From Cristatella mucedo (lineage: Eukaryota; Bryozoa; Phylactolaemata; Cristatellidae): a stretch of DNA of 64,000 nucleotides. The position numbers and the translations under genes were made by a program. The stretch lies in NCBI GenBank assembly GCA_009760855.2, contig WPIO01000123.1, forward strand, positions 994,001 to 1,058,000, in the 5' to 3' direction. Below are positions 31,940-42,828 of this stretch, in pieces. Position 1 is the stretch's first letter, and each line of letters begins with the position of its first letter. The notes beneath the pieces were generated by a model, which was not told where the DNA came from, did no database searches, and saw only the letters and a list, made by a program, of their open reading frames with translations.

Positions 31940-32392
31940 ACTTTGAAATTTCTATTGTTTCAACTACATCAGTAATAATATTTAAAGCATAACTATTTTG
32001 ATCTGTTAAACTAATCTTGAAACTGCTTAATACATCTACATCGCCACGTGTTGGTAAATACAATGCATTAGGAATATGTAGATCACCTTCTCACCTGGAT
32101 TAATGTCATCAATATCTATAATATATAAAGATATGCATTGTTCTACGAATCCTTTTCTTCTTCCTACGTAATTCTTAAAAGGATCAACTAAAGCACAACC
32201 AACACTTATCCATCTTATTCCTTTATTATCAAGTAATACCATTTTATTCCATGCATTAAAGATATCTGCGAAATACATTGCTTTTTCTATTGCTTCATAT
32301 GCTGTTTGACCTATAAAAGAACTATCAAATGTTCCTTGTTCATTTGAATTAAAACCAAGAGTATCTCCAATTGATCCTACAGCAACTTTCGA
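31940..32392 (-). pseudogene. Penton-like minor capsid protein B, P2 copy, truncated
   Basis: Contains FADIFNAWNKMV, IRWISVGCALVDPFKNYV, GFVEQCISLYIID and the C-terminal LTDQNSYAL..TDVVETIEI beta segment. Similarity to P3 stops at about 32392, where unrelated DNA begins, so the N-terminal half is missing. Confidence 0.65.
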
Positions 32393-33165
32393 ATGGTCGT
32401 CGACGCAAACCTATTCCAATCCTCTCACTTGTATTTTCCAGCACGCCTCTGGCTCAATTAGAAGACTGCTCTTAGCTAATTAGATATCCACTAGCAGTTA
32501 AGTGGGATTACGAATGATCGATCTCAGCTAGCTTTATTTGTTTTCAATTACAAGCACCGAGGCGAATAAACTAAGCCATTTAAGTTTCCACACGTTAAAT
32601 CTCTTTTCAAAGTGATGTGGTTAAAAAGACTTGTGATGAAATAAAACCTGCTCGTAAACACTAAAAATAATCCGGCCTAGCTGCTCAGACTGATGTAGCT
32701 GGCAGGACATGCACCGACCTAATGACTGACGTTGGTCGCAGAGGTTTGTAACTAGCAATTGTGGCAGTAATTAAGCCTCAAAGTTTCAAATTATGCTTTC
32801 GGCTAGCCCAATATCTTACTTATTTAACTTACCTTTACTTCGGCCACAATGCGGCAATCCGACCAGCTATGGCCAGTGGCTGTGAGCAAATGCCTCTTGT
32901 CCACTCCAACATGAAAGGTGGAGCTGGTAGCAGCTAGCCGGTGCAGATAGCAAGTGGAAAACCTGCCATGTAAGGCATTAGATTAGGCATTACTCAGCCG
33001 GGGATTAACCACGTAGATTAGGCATAACTTAGCCAGGTATTTCCCTAGCGATCAATTGAACTTCAAATGAGGTGAGAAATTCTCTTCCCTGACTGGGTTT
33101 GTCGAATGTAGGAAGAAAATTCTCACAGGAGACCCTTGATAGGTTATTTCAATTCAAGATATGGA
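32393..33165. other. Unassigned DNA next to the P2 truncation
   Basis: No convincing ORF. A 35-bp direct repeat with core TAGATTAGGCATWACTYAGCC occurs at 32979 and 33014. The composition is more balanced than in the Polinton DNA. Probably old repeat or host intergenic sequence. Confidence 0.35.
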
Positions 33166-33545
33166 ATTCTTGTACGGGCAAAAGCTAGAGGTAATGGATA
33201 TGCTTGACTTGGTAACTGTACTACAATATTTACTCATTACTGAGTAAATATTGTTAGCATTTAAGGCTCTCGGTTAGTTGCCAAGATCTGTTAGCAGTGC
33301 GGTGTCTGAGCCAAGCGCCGAAATCGGAACGGACCTTGTATCTGAATCAAGCAACTAAATCGTAAAGCCAATGTCCGAACCAACCACTGGAATTGAAACA
33401 TTGACGGTATCTGAACCAAGCACCAAAATCGAAAAGTCAGTGTCTGAGCCAGGAGCTAGAACGGGGAAGATAGCTGGCGGAAAGGAGCGTAAAATCACTC
33501 ATTCTACACAGCTGTGGACCTCAAGTACAGTGACTTAAATGGCAG
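33166..33545 (+). pseudogene. R-family gene copy 3 with VSEPS repeats
   Basis: The module reads VISIQDMEFLYGQKLEVMDMLDLVTVL. After stops comes a run of four or five units starting at 33290: VSEPSAEIGTDL, VSESSN, MSEPTTGIETLT, VSEPSTKIEKS, VSEPGA (33-36 bp each). The same module as the CPEGD protein is thus joined to a different tandem peptide. Two stops in the visible frame. Confidence 0.55.
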
Positions 33546-33965
33546 GACAACGGCTCAAAAGAACAGTGGCTTTAATGGTAGGATGCTTGAAACTGCTCAA
33601 TTAATGCGGTGGCTTTAAAGGAAGGACGACGGCGCGAGAGCAAAGTGTCATTAATGATAGGATACTTGGCTCTGCCGAAAGTACAGTGGCTTTAAAGGCA
33701 GGGATTTTGGAAATGCTTGAGAGAGAAGGAATCGGCTGAAGGTAGGGAGAGACTCATAAGGATCCGGTGCTGAAATGCGCCGCTAATGGTCGATACCTCA
33801 AAGGTGACCACTAGCCGAGTCTCGTTTCTCGAAGCCTTCGAAGGTCTCACACTGGCTTTGTCATGAGTGATAGATCCATAAGAACCTATCACTAAAATGC
33901 AGCGCTAATTGGTCGGTGCATTAAATGTGACCAGGAGACGAGTCACTATCGTAGCACAACGGCAA
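33525..33965 (+). repeat. R-family downstream tandem units
   Basis: Imperfect units with core GTGGCTTTAAWGGYAGGA at 33530, 33566, 33609, 33645 and 33686 (spacing 36-43 bp), followed by a segment ending GACGAGTCACT. The same DNA is present inverted at 22261-22595 and 24137-24240. Confidence 0.65.
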
Positions 33966-34765
33966 CCTTGCTAAATAGCTATAGCAAGCATCCTGCTCCC
34001 TGCGGGAGTGGCTGATTGATGCCGGCATTCCTGTCAACCCTATTGTCACTTCGAGTTTTTCAAAGGTAGGGCGACGCCGGCGGAAGGTTGCAACCGCGGG
34101 GTTGGCCGGCCAACAGTGGTGGGACTGGGTAGCACTTCAAATGATGTAGGCGGGTGGCCGTCCACGACAGCAATTGAAGAAAAGGATGTAGTCAACATTG
34201 TAATAATTCGGTGGACCCCACCGAATACGGTCGCATAGTGCCCGTGCTCGCATTTTGTGTTTTGTGTGAGTGCGAACATGGTCCCGGCATAGGGATTTGC
34301 CGATTCAAACTAGGAGTAGTTTGGTGTAGTATATTCCTGCCGTTAAGGTAGAAGCGTAGCCTTAGTTCTTCAGTCAGCGTCTAGGCTCTGGTTCAGGCTC
34401 CTCGTCTTATTTAGGTCGTTCCCCACAATAGACGTAGGTAGCCTAAGTACTGGATGTATTCCCTCAGCAAGAGTGCTTGAGCTGTTGAGAGCGTGTGAAG
34501 AGTGGGGAGATAAAACTGAGCTATACGCACAGCGACTGTGTGCGAATCAAGCTCAGTATAATCCCTAATTCGTGTGTCTCGCTTTTCACATCACGCCGCG
34601 GACTCACGGCACCCTTTAGTAACGGTGAGTAGGTCAGCGCCAGAAACGCTCGTTTCGTGGCGGCCATTGCTTATTGCACGTAGGGGCGCACCAAATGGCA
34701 GCAGGTTACGCCGCTAGGTAAGCGGCATGTTAAGCCTACTCCGCCGAGCATTAGGCGTTTTATTT
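33966..34765 (+). mobile_element. LTR followed by primer-binding site
   Basis: The 34210-34760 part matches the 3' portion of the solo LTR (23110-23190 and 23515-24136: GCGTCTAGGCTCTGGTTC, CCGCCGAGC...). The 5' boundary is approximate; around 34000 it resembles the GCTGATTGAT segment of the solo LTR start. Directly followed by a PBS, so this is a 5' LTR whose element was cut short by LINE insertions. Confidence 0.6.
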
Positions 34766-34783
34766 TGGCGCCCGAATAGGGAC
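34766..34783 (+). promoter_or_regulatory. Retroelement primer-binding site (tRNA-Lys type)
   Basis: TGGCGCCCGAATAGGGAC differs at one base from the classic PBS complementary to the 3' end of tRNA-Lys used by many retroviruses and gypsy-type elements. Its position immediately after the LTR supports the call. Confidence 0.8.
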
Positions 34784-34892
34784 TTGCGTTATATTACGAT
34801 GTCTCCAGCTGCGGCTGTTTTAATGGAGTCTCACGGAGACACGGAAACACGAGCGGGCGAACGTTCGCGGTGAACGAGACTCTCGCCTTTAT
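34784..34892 (+). mobile_element. Start of LTR-retrotransposon interior
   Basis: About 110 bases of leader after the PBS, then interrupted by LINE-A. No gag or pol coding sequence is present in the window. Confidence 0.45.
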
Positions 34893-36062
34893 TATAATAA
34901 TAATAACAATAATGTACTTGATAAAGCGTCTCCAGAGAACTTAATCTCTTTCTAATAATAATATTGCACTTGATAAAGCGCCCTCAGAGAACTTAATCTC
35001 TTTCTAGGCGCTTTACATTTGCTGCAAAGTGATACGCAATAGAATAGTAAGTAAAATCATGCTTGAAAAACAAACAAAATGAATAACATGGTTAGGGGTT
35101 ACATGCACTGGGTCAGCATGCAAATGTGGTTAGTGGCAGCATGAACAGTGTCAGCACGCATAAGCACATCGAGGACGAATCACAAGGACCCACTAAATGC
35201 TGTCCTAAATAGGTATGTTTTTAAGTTTCTTTTAAATGTGGTCAGGTCAGGGGATGTTCTGATGCAGGTCGGGAGGAAGTTCCAGGCTGTGGGAGCATAC
35301 GAGCTAAATGCACGGTCTCCAAAGGATTTAAGGTTTGTACGAGGTATTTCTAGACTGTTGGATTCCGAAAAGCGAGTGGTACGATGCTTTGCCTGATGGG
35401 GTAGTATATCTGAAAGATAGGCTGGAGCCATAGAATGAAGAGACCTAAAAGTGAGCGACAAAACCTTGAAGTCAATCCGTTGCTTGACTGGTAACCAGTG
35501 CAGGTCGGCGAGAAGTGGAGTAATGTGGCAACTGCGACGCTCACGACAGACAAGCCTAGCTGCAGAGTTTTGCACCAGCTGCAATCGCCTGATCGCACAT
35601 GCTGGTAGGCCAGTTCTAGGTGCTTTACATTTGCTGCAAAGGGAAATGCAATTGAATGGTACGTAATATCATGCTTAAAAAACAAACAAAATGAATAACA
35701 TGGTTAGGGGTGACATGCACAGGGTCAGCATGCAAATGTGATTAGTGGCAGCATGCACAGTGTCAGCACGCATAAGCACATCAAGGACGAATCACAGGGA
35801 CCCACTAAATACTGTCCTAAATAGGTGTGTTTTTAAGTTCCTTTTAAATGTGGTCAGGTCAGGGGATGTTCTGACGCAGGTCAGGAGGAAGTTCCAGGCT
35901 TTGGTAGCATACGAACTAAATGCAGGGTCTCCAAAGGATTTAAGGTTTGTACGAGGTATTTATAGACTGCTGGATTCCGAAAAGTGGGTGGTACGATGAT
36001 TGGCCATATGTGGGAGTATGACGAAGAGACAGGCTGGAGCCATAGAATGAAGGGACCTAAAA
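34893..36062 (-). mobile_element. LINE-A copy containing a nested second LINE-A
   Basis: Outer copy: tail and 3' end at 34893-34954, resuming at 35614 and running to about 36062 (GGTGCTTTACATTTGCTGC, then the ORF end). Inner copy: about 34955-35613 with its own ATAATAATATTGCAC tail. TTCTA flanks the inner copy at 34950-34954 and 35614-35618, a good target duplication. Both are in reverse orientation. Confidence 0.75.
34955..35613 (-). pseudogene. Nested LINE-A, reverse transcriptase C-terminal end
   Basis: The open frame at 35180-35584 (134 codons) encodes the region after the RT core: NSAARLVCRERRSCHITPLL, LHWLPVKQRIDFK, MAPAYLSDILPHQAKHRTT and WNFLPTCIRTSPDLTTFKRN. Only the C-terminal end is present, as expected of a 5'-truncated LINE copy. 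Confidence 0.75.
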
Positions 36063-36880
36063 GTGAGCGACAATTATTCCCTAGCGGGTACATATACGAG
36101 CTGGGGGCTGACTGACTCACCGCAGATAATGGAGTGTCTCAATGGTGGGCCACATGCTAACGTCAAAGGCTCAACCACCCACTGCAGGTGGGCATACATC
36201 AGCGGCCTAGAAGATATAGGAGCACACAACACTTGTCAAATTACAGGTCGGATACTAGGACGAGAAATTCCGCAGGAGACGGCTCGCCTGGCATAGGTCC
36301 CCTGAATTAGACTTTTAGGTGTGTAAATTGGACCAAGCGAACGAGTACCGTTGAAACCTGAGAGGTAATGACGTGTACCCGAACCGACTTGAGAAAAGGC
36401 CCGAGATGAGCCAGTCTAGGCAACATAAGCTTGTGGTAGGAGAGGTGGCGCTGACGCTGGTGGAGCGCTTAACGTTGCGATTTTGACGGAGTGTCTGGAA
36501 ATGATGAGGGCAGGGGTCGCAGAGCTAAATGCCAGTGTCAAAGCACAGGCTCGGCAGCAGCAGCTGCCCCCCTTTGGTAGCGCCACAAATTGCGTTTCCG
36601 CCATACGTTCTCGCCAAGTGTGCTGAATGCAAGTCTCCGAACACTGTGCTGCCTTTCTCCGGTGAAAGCCTGAATCCGTGATCCGGTGGCTGAAGGAGCA
36701 TAACTTGCAGGCATGTAGCTTGTCCTGGGATGACTCAATTAAATGTGTCTTGTAATTAAGGTTCGCACCTTGAGGGGCGGGCGCGCGACGTTTTCCAAGT
36801 AGGGCAGTAAGCGGCTGAAACCGGTTTTTTGCTCCTGGCAGAAGTGGTGCTGATGATAGCATTCGCTACGGGTTGTTGGC
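36063..36880. other. Unassigned GC-richer DNA
   Basis: About 800 bases without a credible gene. Overlapping ORFs at 36416-36862 and 36538-36738 have low-complexity Ala/Pro-rich translations and no recognised domain. No match to other parts of the window was seen. Confidence 0.35.
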
Positions 36881-37060
<180 letters not shown>

Positions 37061-37062
37061 AT

Positions 37063-37092
37063 ATCTCTCTCTCTCTCTCTCTCTGTCTATCT

Positions 37093-37166
<74 letters not shown>

Positions 37167-37245
37167 GAGTCTCTGTGTGTGTGTCTTGCTCTTTGTCTGT
37201 GTCTCTGTCTCTCTGACTCTCAGTCCTTCTGTCTGTACCCGCATG

Positions 37246-37298
<53 letters not shown>

Positions 37299-37400
37299 GC
37301 CTCTCTGTCTCTGTCTCTGTCTATGTCTCTCTCTCTCTCTCCCTCTTCCTTTATCACCTCTCACTACCCTTCTCTCTTCCTCTCCCTCTCCCTCTCATTC
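37063..37400 (+). repeat. (CT)n microsatellite with degenerate edges
   Basis: About 340 bases of pyrimidine-rich (TC)n with GTCT and CCCT interruptions, directly after the TA tract. The adjoining TA and CT tracts are a likely site of replication or assembly trouble. SLSLSL/RERERE ORFs here are spurious. Confidence 0.95.
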
Positions 37401-37959
37401 CTCTCTTTGTAAGCTTGTGAGAGAGAGTGTGTGTGAACTCCCACATCAACGGCTGTCGTCTGACTAATCCAGGTCACCAACGATGACTGTCGCTGATTCT
37501 GAGGCTCTACTCGGCAGATCAGAATAACAGTGAATATCTCCGAATGCATGGCCTCTCCCACCCACGACAAGCTGCAGCGACAGTGAGGAATTTGTTTGGA
37601 GCATCGCCGATCCATTCACCACTGGCAGAGGAGAGTGCACGTGAAGCTGCGTTCGGTCCCTCTGCTGGTGTATATCTGCTGACAGCCAACACTGTAGATG
37701 CGTCAACATGACCGAGGCCAAGGCTGCCAGAAGAGGCGAACAGAGTACCTACAGTTTACCGTGGGCTAGCGAAGAGTAAGTGAACCTGCCAACAACGATT
37801 TCCGCTCACAATTTAACACAAACAGGCAGTAAAAGTTGATTAAAATTGTTCATAATACATTGTTATAGGGGTTTCAGTGAACTAAAGTGCTTTTTAAGCA
37901 CTTTACACATGTTGAAAATAAAGTATGTCCAATTCCTCAGCTGTAACATGAAAAACAAT
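37401..37959. other. Unassigned DNA before P3
   Basis: No gene supported. A short inverted pair AAAGTGCTTTTTAAGCACTTT is centred near 37895, just outside the P3 polymerase fragment. Contains no Polinton TIR, so the polymerase-side end of P3 was lost. Confidence 0.4.
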
Positions 37960-37967
37960 TCGGTGTA

Positions 37968-40900
37968 ATGAATAAAACACTTGACGATTGGAATGAGGGT
38001 GGTTCGTCATGTAGAGTTGTAAGAATTGATAGTGCTTATGCAAAGTTTACAATATATACCCCTCAAATTGGTAGTTCTTATATTCCACTACCTGAAAAAT
38101 TAAGGAATAAGAAATGTATCATGAACATGAACAATACTGGAGATAATTTTTTGTGCATTATGGTGTGTTTTAAGAGCATTACATCCAACTATTAATCATA
38201 AAGAAGCAACTCATAAATTAAGAGTTATATTACATGAGAAGTATTCAGATTTATTACATTTAATAAAAATCTTATTTACAAAAACAGATGAAGATGATCC
38301 GAGGAATAAATTTAGTATTAATAACAGTGTTCCAATTAGAGTTAAGGATATTCCAAAATTGCTAAACTATTTATTATTACTATAAATGTATATGAATACA
38401 CTTATTTTTTACTTCCATTATTTGGTTAACTCTAAGGAAAGTGAGAATCATGTAGAACTTCTTTTATATAGCGATCAAGGAAAATCTTATTACGTTCTTA
38501 TTACAAACTTTAATTCTTTATGTAGGACTACTAAAGATGATAGAAGGACTTGATTATTTTTAAGAGATGTCTTTCAAGGTTTTATGAACAAGAAAAATTA
38601 GATGCTCATAATATTGATTGTAATTCAGAACATTGTGGAACATCTAAAGTGAAAATGCCACATGCAAATAGGAAAAAAGATGGAAATGGTGATTTACTTA
38701 TGTTTAAAGATTTTAATAAAATGATTAAATCTTCTTTTGTGGCATATGCAGATTTTGAATGTCTGCTAGGTTTAATTGATAATCCAGAAGAAGCAATAAA
38801 AAGATCATTTAATCAACATAAACCTTGCTCTGGTGCTTATGTAATTTTAAATCATGAGGGTAAAATTGTATCACAATATACTCAAACTTTTGGAAGTGAT
38901 TGTGTTGATAAATTCATTATCTCATTAAAGGAAGATTTCAAAAAGAACAAAGAGAAACTTAAGAAAGTGCATAACAATATAAAATATTTGATAAATCATC
39001 GATGACAGAAGAAGAGAAAAAAGAATATAATGATGCAAATGTTTGTTGGATATGTGGTAAATTCTTAGATAAATCTTAGATAAAAGTGAGAAGGTATTAG
39101 ATCACTGTCATCTAAATGGTAAATAGAGAGGAGCAGCACTTGGATCTTGTAACTCGAAACTAAAAATCTCTATAAATTCTTTAAAACTTCCTATTTATAT
39201 TCACAATCTTCAGGGATATGATTCTCATTTAATTGTTAGTGCACTCAATTGTTATGAAGATAAAAAGCAAATAATTGCTAATAATAAAGAAAGATTTTTA
39301 ACTATAGATTTCGGTGAGTTATGTTTTAGAGATTCTCGCCAATTGTTACAAAGTTCTTCACCTAATCTAATGAAAAAATTATCAAAGGCTGATGATAAAT
39401 TTAATACAATTAGACAATACTTTAATGAATTTGAGAGCAAACATAATAATGATAAAAAGTTAGCGTTACTTATAAGAAAATGTGTTTATGCTTATGAGTA
39501 CATGGATTCTTTTGCTAGATTTCAAGAAACAAGTTTACCTCCAATTGAAAAGTTTTACTCTAGTTTTAGTGGAGATATTTCAAAAGACGAATACGAACAT
39601 GCAAAAAAGTATAGAATGCATTTAATATAAATAATCTAAATAACTATCATGACTTATATCTAAAGATTGACTTTTTAGGTTTGGCAGATGTTTTTGAGAG
39701 GTTTCGTGATCTAATAATAAACATTACTAATTAAATCCTACAAAGTTTTTAACAACTCCACAATTAACTTGGACTGCAGGTTTAAAATACACAGGTGTCG
39801 TTCTTGAATTATTAACTGATCCAGATATGTATTTACTCTTTGAAAAAGGAATACGTAGTGGAATGACACAAGTTTCAAAGCGATATACTAGAGCAAATAA
39901 TCCAAGATGTATTGATTTTGATCCTAAGAAATGAACTTCTTATCTTTTATACTTTGATGCAACCAATCTTTAGGGATGGGCAATGAAACAGAATTTACCA
40001 AGTGGTGGTTTTTATTTCTTATCAAAGCAAAAAGTAAAATTCTGGAATGAGAATAAAGATGATATAATTAAGAAATTTAAAACAACATCAAACAAAGGTT
40101 ATACTCTTGAAGTTGATACGCATTGTCTAAAAGAAAAACATGATTATTTCTCTGATTATCCTTTACTTCCAGAGAACAAACGAGTAACAAAAAATAAGTA
40201 TTCAAGTTATCAAATGGGATTTAACAGAGGTAGTGATGGGATTTAACAGAGGTAGTGATCCAGTAAAAAAACTAGTACTAGATTTAGAACCAAAAGAAAA
40301 ATATGTTACTCGTTATCTTAATCTAAAGAATTGTATTGAATTAGGTTAAGAGTTAACAAAAATACATAGAGTATTAGAGTTTGATCAATCTAACTGGTTA
40401 GAAAAATATATTGATAATAATAATAAGCTTAGGAATAATGCAAAGAATGATTTTGAAAAGGACTTCTTTAAGTTAATAAATTATGCATTCTTTGGTAGGA
40501 CAATGGAAAATGTTCGTGGGCGGAAAAACATCGAATTGTTAAATGGAGAATTGAGTGATGATTTAGTTAGAATAAATAAGATTTATAGAAGCCCAAGGTT
40601 TGTTGATAGAAAAATAGTTTCTAATAAAATTGCTTTCATAGAAATTAATTAGGAAAGAGTGACACTTTATAAACCTATTTACGTTGGATTCTGTATTCTC
40701 AATTAGTCAAAGATGTTAATGCAAAAGTTCTATTATATAACAATGAAGAAAAGATATGACTCAAAAATAAACTTGTTAAATACTGATTCACTTGTTATGG
40801 AAGTTTTTATAGAAGATGTTTATAAAGAATTTATTGAATATCCAGAAACGTTAGATCTAAATACTTTTCCAGATGATAATCTATTTTGGCAAGATGAGAA

Positions 40901-41237
40901 AGCAAAAAGTATTATAAAAAGTAATAACAAGAAATTTGGGAAGTTTAAAGATGAGATAACAGATAAAATAAAAACAGCAACACTAAATGAATGTGTTTTC
41001 TTAAGACCAAAGCTTTATTTTTATACTGTTTGTCTTGATGATATTAAAGTTGACAAGAAAGGTAAACAAATAGGAAGTACAAGGATTGTATGTGAAATGA
41101 ATGAAAGATGTACCGAAGAAGGTAAGCTGATAGGACAATCTAAAAAAGCAAAAGGAGTAAATAAAACTGTAATTGATAAGAGTTTAAAGCATTCAGATTT
41201 AAAGTCATGTCTTAGCACTAAAGTAGATGTCTTGTGA
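37968..41237 (+). pseudogene. polB: Protein-primed DNA polymerase B, P3 copy
   Basis: Lacks roughly the first 150-200 codons present in P1. Landmarks: VAYADFECL exonuclease motif (38550-39005), QGYDSHLIVSAL second exonuclease motif (about 39210), RYDSKINLLNTDSLVM motif C in the open piece 40713-41237, [14 protein letters not shown] motif B near 40480. Motif C reads NTDS where P1 has DTDS, so a catalytic Asp is changed. Frameshifts at about 38195, 39005, 39630 and 40246, the last caused by a 22-bp tandem duplication. Confidence 0.85.
40215..40258 (+). repeat. 22-bp perfect tandem duplication in polB
   Basis: The unit TGGGATTTAACAGAGGTAGTGA occurs twice in a row (40215-40236 and 40237-40258). 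22 is not a multiple of three, so the second copy shifts the reading frame. The two copies are identical, implying a recent event after pseudogenisation began. Confidence 0.95.
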
Positions 41238-41268
41238 ACAATCACTAATTAGAAGTAAAAATCATATA

Positions 41269-41591
41269 ATGTATACTGTGAGACAAAACAAAGTTGCACC
41301 ATCAGCATTCGAATCAAAACGTTACTGGTTAGATTGTGGTTGTTGTAGTTACGTACGCATACGGTCATTACAAGATTAAAGAAGCATTAAACAATGGTAC
41401 TAATCCAGGACACTGTAAAACTTGTAATATTAGTATCGATGCCGAAAAGAAAGATTGAAAATACTAAAACATTACCAGTAAAGAGAGTTGGATTTTCAGA
41501 TAAATCAAAAAAGAAAGACGGTAAAAAACTAGTTGATATACAAGAAGATGTAGAGTTACATGAGTCAATGGAGAAATTAAATATATATTAA
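41269..41591 (+). pseudogene. Small Cys/His protein G1, P3 copy
   Basis: Starts MYTVRQNKVAPSAFESKRYWLDCGCC, shifts frame, continues YGHYKIKEALNNG, HCKTCNISI, and ends in a basic then acidic segment (41394-41591 open: KRKIENTKTLPVKR...). CGCC and HCKTC could bind zinc. Immediately downstream of polB, as in P1. Confidence 0.55.
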
Positions 41592-41615
41592 CACAACTAT
41601 TTTTACTATTTTAGG

Positions 41616-41904
41616 ATGGATCTCAAAGAAATTGATATTGCCAGTTCTGATAGTGAGTCAGAGTATTCAGAGGAATTCAATCGATGATCCTGATTTTCAA
41701 ATGGAAACAGAATCTGAATCTGAGTATTACGAGTCTGAAGCTTCATCTTACATTGAATCAGAATCTGAATCAGAAGATGAAGAGGTAGATCTAGAATAAT
41801 TTATATTTGGTAAACATTACGAAGATCTCACCGAAGAAGAATCTAAAGCATATGAAGAATTCCTTGAGGGATTAGTAGACAGCTCTGAAGGTGAAGAGAT
41901 TTAA
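41616..41904 (+). pseudogene. Acidic Ser/Asp/Glu-rich protein G2, P3 copy
   Basis: MDLKEIDIASSDSESEYSEE, then (after a one-base shift) ETESESEYYESEASS and SESESEDEEVDLE. A TAA interrupts before FGKHYEDLTEEESKAYEEF and the SSEGEEI end. Orthologous position to 18205-18441 in P1. Strongly negative; might mimic DNA or bind basic proteins, but this is speculation. Confidence 0.55.
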
Positions 41905-41941
41905 TTTCAATTAAATATAACTTTATTTTCATATATAGAAA

Positions 41942-42212
41942 ATGGATGTCTCAAGAATTTTTAGTTGTGAACAATCTAGAAAAACGGCAGTAAAAATCTG
42001 TCTTCAAAAACTTCAAGGTCATGATCAACGTATAGTTAAACATTCACTAGACAAACTCACTCCAGATATTGATAGTTCTTATATTAGTATTCTTATATAT
42101 ATATATATGATACATGGGACAGACTAATGGAGAGTCGTAGTAAGATAAATGAGATGCTCGAGAAAGCAAATAAAAAATCTAAAACACCAAAAACAAAACC
42201 AGGAGTAATAAT
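41942..42212 (+). pseudogene. MDVSRI-family protein D1, P3 copy
   Basis: Starts right after ATATATAGAAA with MDVSRIFSCEQSRKTAVKIC, then DQRIVKHSLDKL. A TA-rich expansion near 42095 (TATATATATATATG) shifts the frame; the last third continues MESRSKINEMLEKANKK in another frame. First of three related genes in a row. Confidence 0.6.
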
Positions 42213-42253
42213 TAATAATTTTATATTAAACAAATTGTATTATTATATGGAAA

Positions 42254-42536
42254 ATGGATATAACAAGAATTTTATGTTATGGAGACGTTAAAGTTATGGC
42301 AATTCGTTTTTTGTTCTGGATTTTTTAATGTTGATGAAATGGATATGACTAATCATGTTTTATAATCTAATATTATTATACTACCTGATTCTTATGTTGA
42401 AGGAATAATTAAAATGTGTGATATTTATGATGATATAGATAAATTTAATAAATTCTTAAGTGACAATAAAGAAATGATAAAATATAATCATGAAACAATA
42501 GATTCTATCTTCGAGAGTTTCTATCGCAGACGATAG
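42254..42536 (+). pseudogene. MDITRI-family protein D2, P3
   Basis: MDITRILCYGDVKVMAIRF at the start, FNVDEMDM.NHVL after a frameshift, then LPDSYVEGIIKMCDIYDDI and TIDSIFESFYRR. Alignable with D3 throughout, so a tandem paralogue. The upstream motif is TATTATATGGAAA. Confidence 0.6.
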
Positions 42537-42560
42537 TTTCATTATATAGATATATAGAAA

Positions 42561-42800
42561 ATGGATATTGAAAAAATGCTATCTAATGAACGCGTTAAAA
42601 TTTATGCAGCTACACTTTGTGCAAGAATTTTTAATGTTGATGAAGACATAGATCCATATATTCGTAAAATACCTGATTCTATTAAAGAAGGATTACATAA
42701 AAGTAGTATTCTTTATAATGAAATAGATGAGCGTCAAAAATTGATAGATTCTCTTTTTGATAGTATTACTCGTGAGTCAGGTAAAAAAATTACTTTTTAA
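42561..42800 (+). CDS. MDIEKM-family protein D3, P3
   Basis: An intact 79-codon frame: MDIEKMLSNERVKIYAATLC, FNVDEDIDPYIRKIPDSIKEGL and DSLFDSITRESGKK. Preceded by TAGATATATAGAAA immediately before ATG. Predicted helical. Role unknown; the tandem array D1-D3 suggests recent expansion. Confidence 0.65.
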   Translation: MDIEKMLSNERVKIYAATLCARIFNVDEDIDPYIRKIPDSIKEGLHKSSILYNEIDERQKLIDSLFDSITRESGKKITF

Positions 42801-42828
42801 TCTGTATTTTATTTTTTATTATTATCTA

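Larger units (their letters stand above)
25869..32392 (-). mobile_element. Polinton fragment P2
   Basis: Contains, from left to right, X, integrase, zinc protein, F4, exonuclease, major capsid, coiled-coil and part of penton B, then stops abruptly at about 32392 inside penton B. It is the inverted counterpart of the right 6 kb of P3, about 80-83% identical in nucleotides where compared by eye. LINE-B is inserted at 27912-28332. Confidence 0.85.

Noticed and set aside
32393-33165. A structured small RNA gene (spliceosomal or 5S-like)
   Set aside because: Some ACTTACC-like strings are present, but no recognisable secondary-structure framework or promoter; left unassigned.
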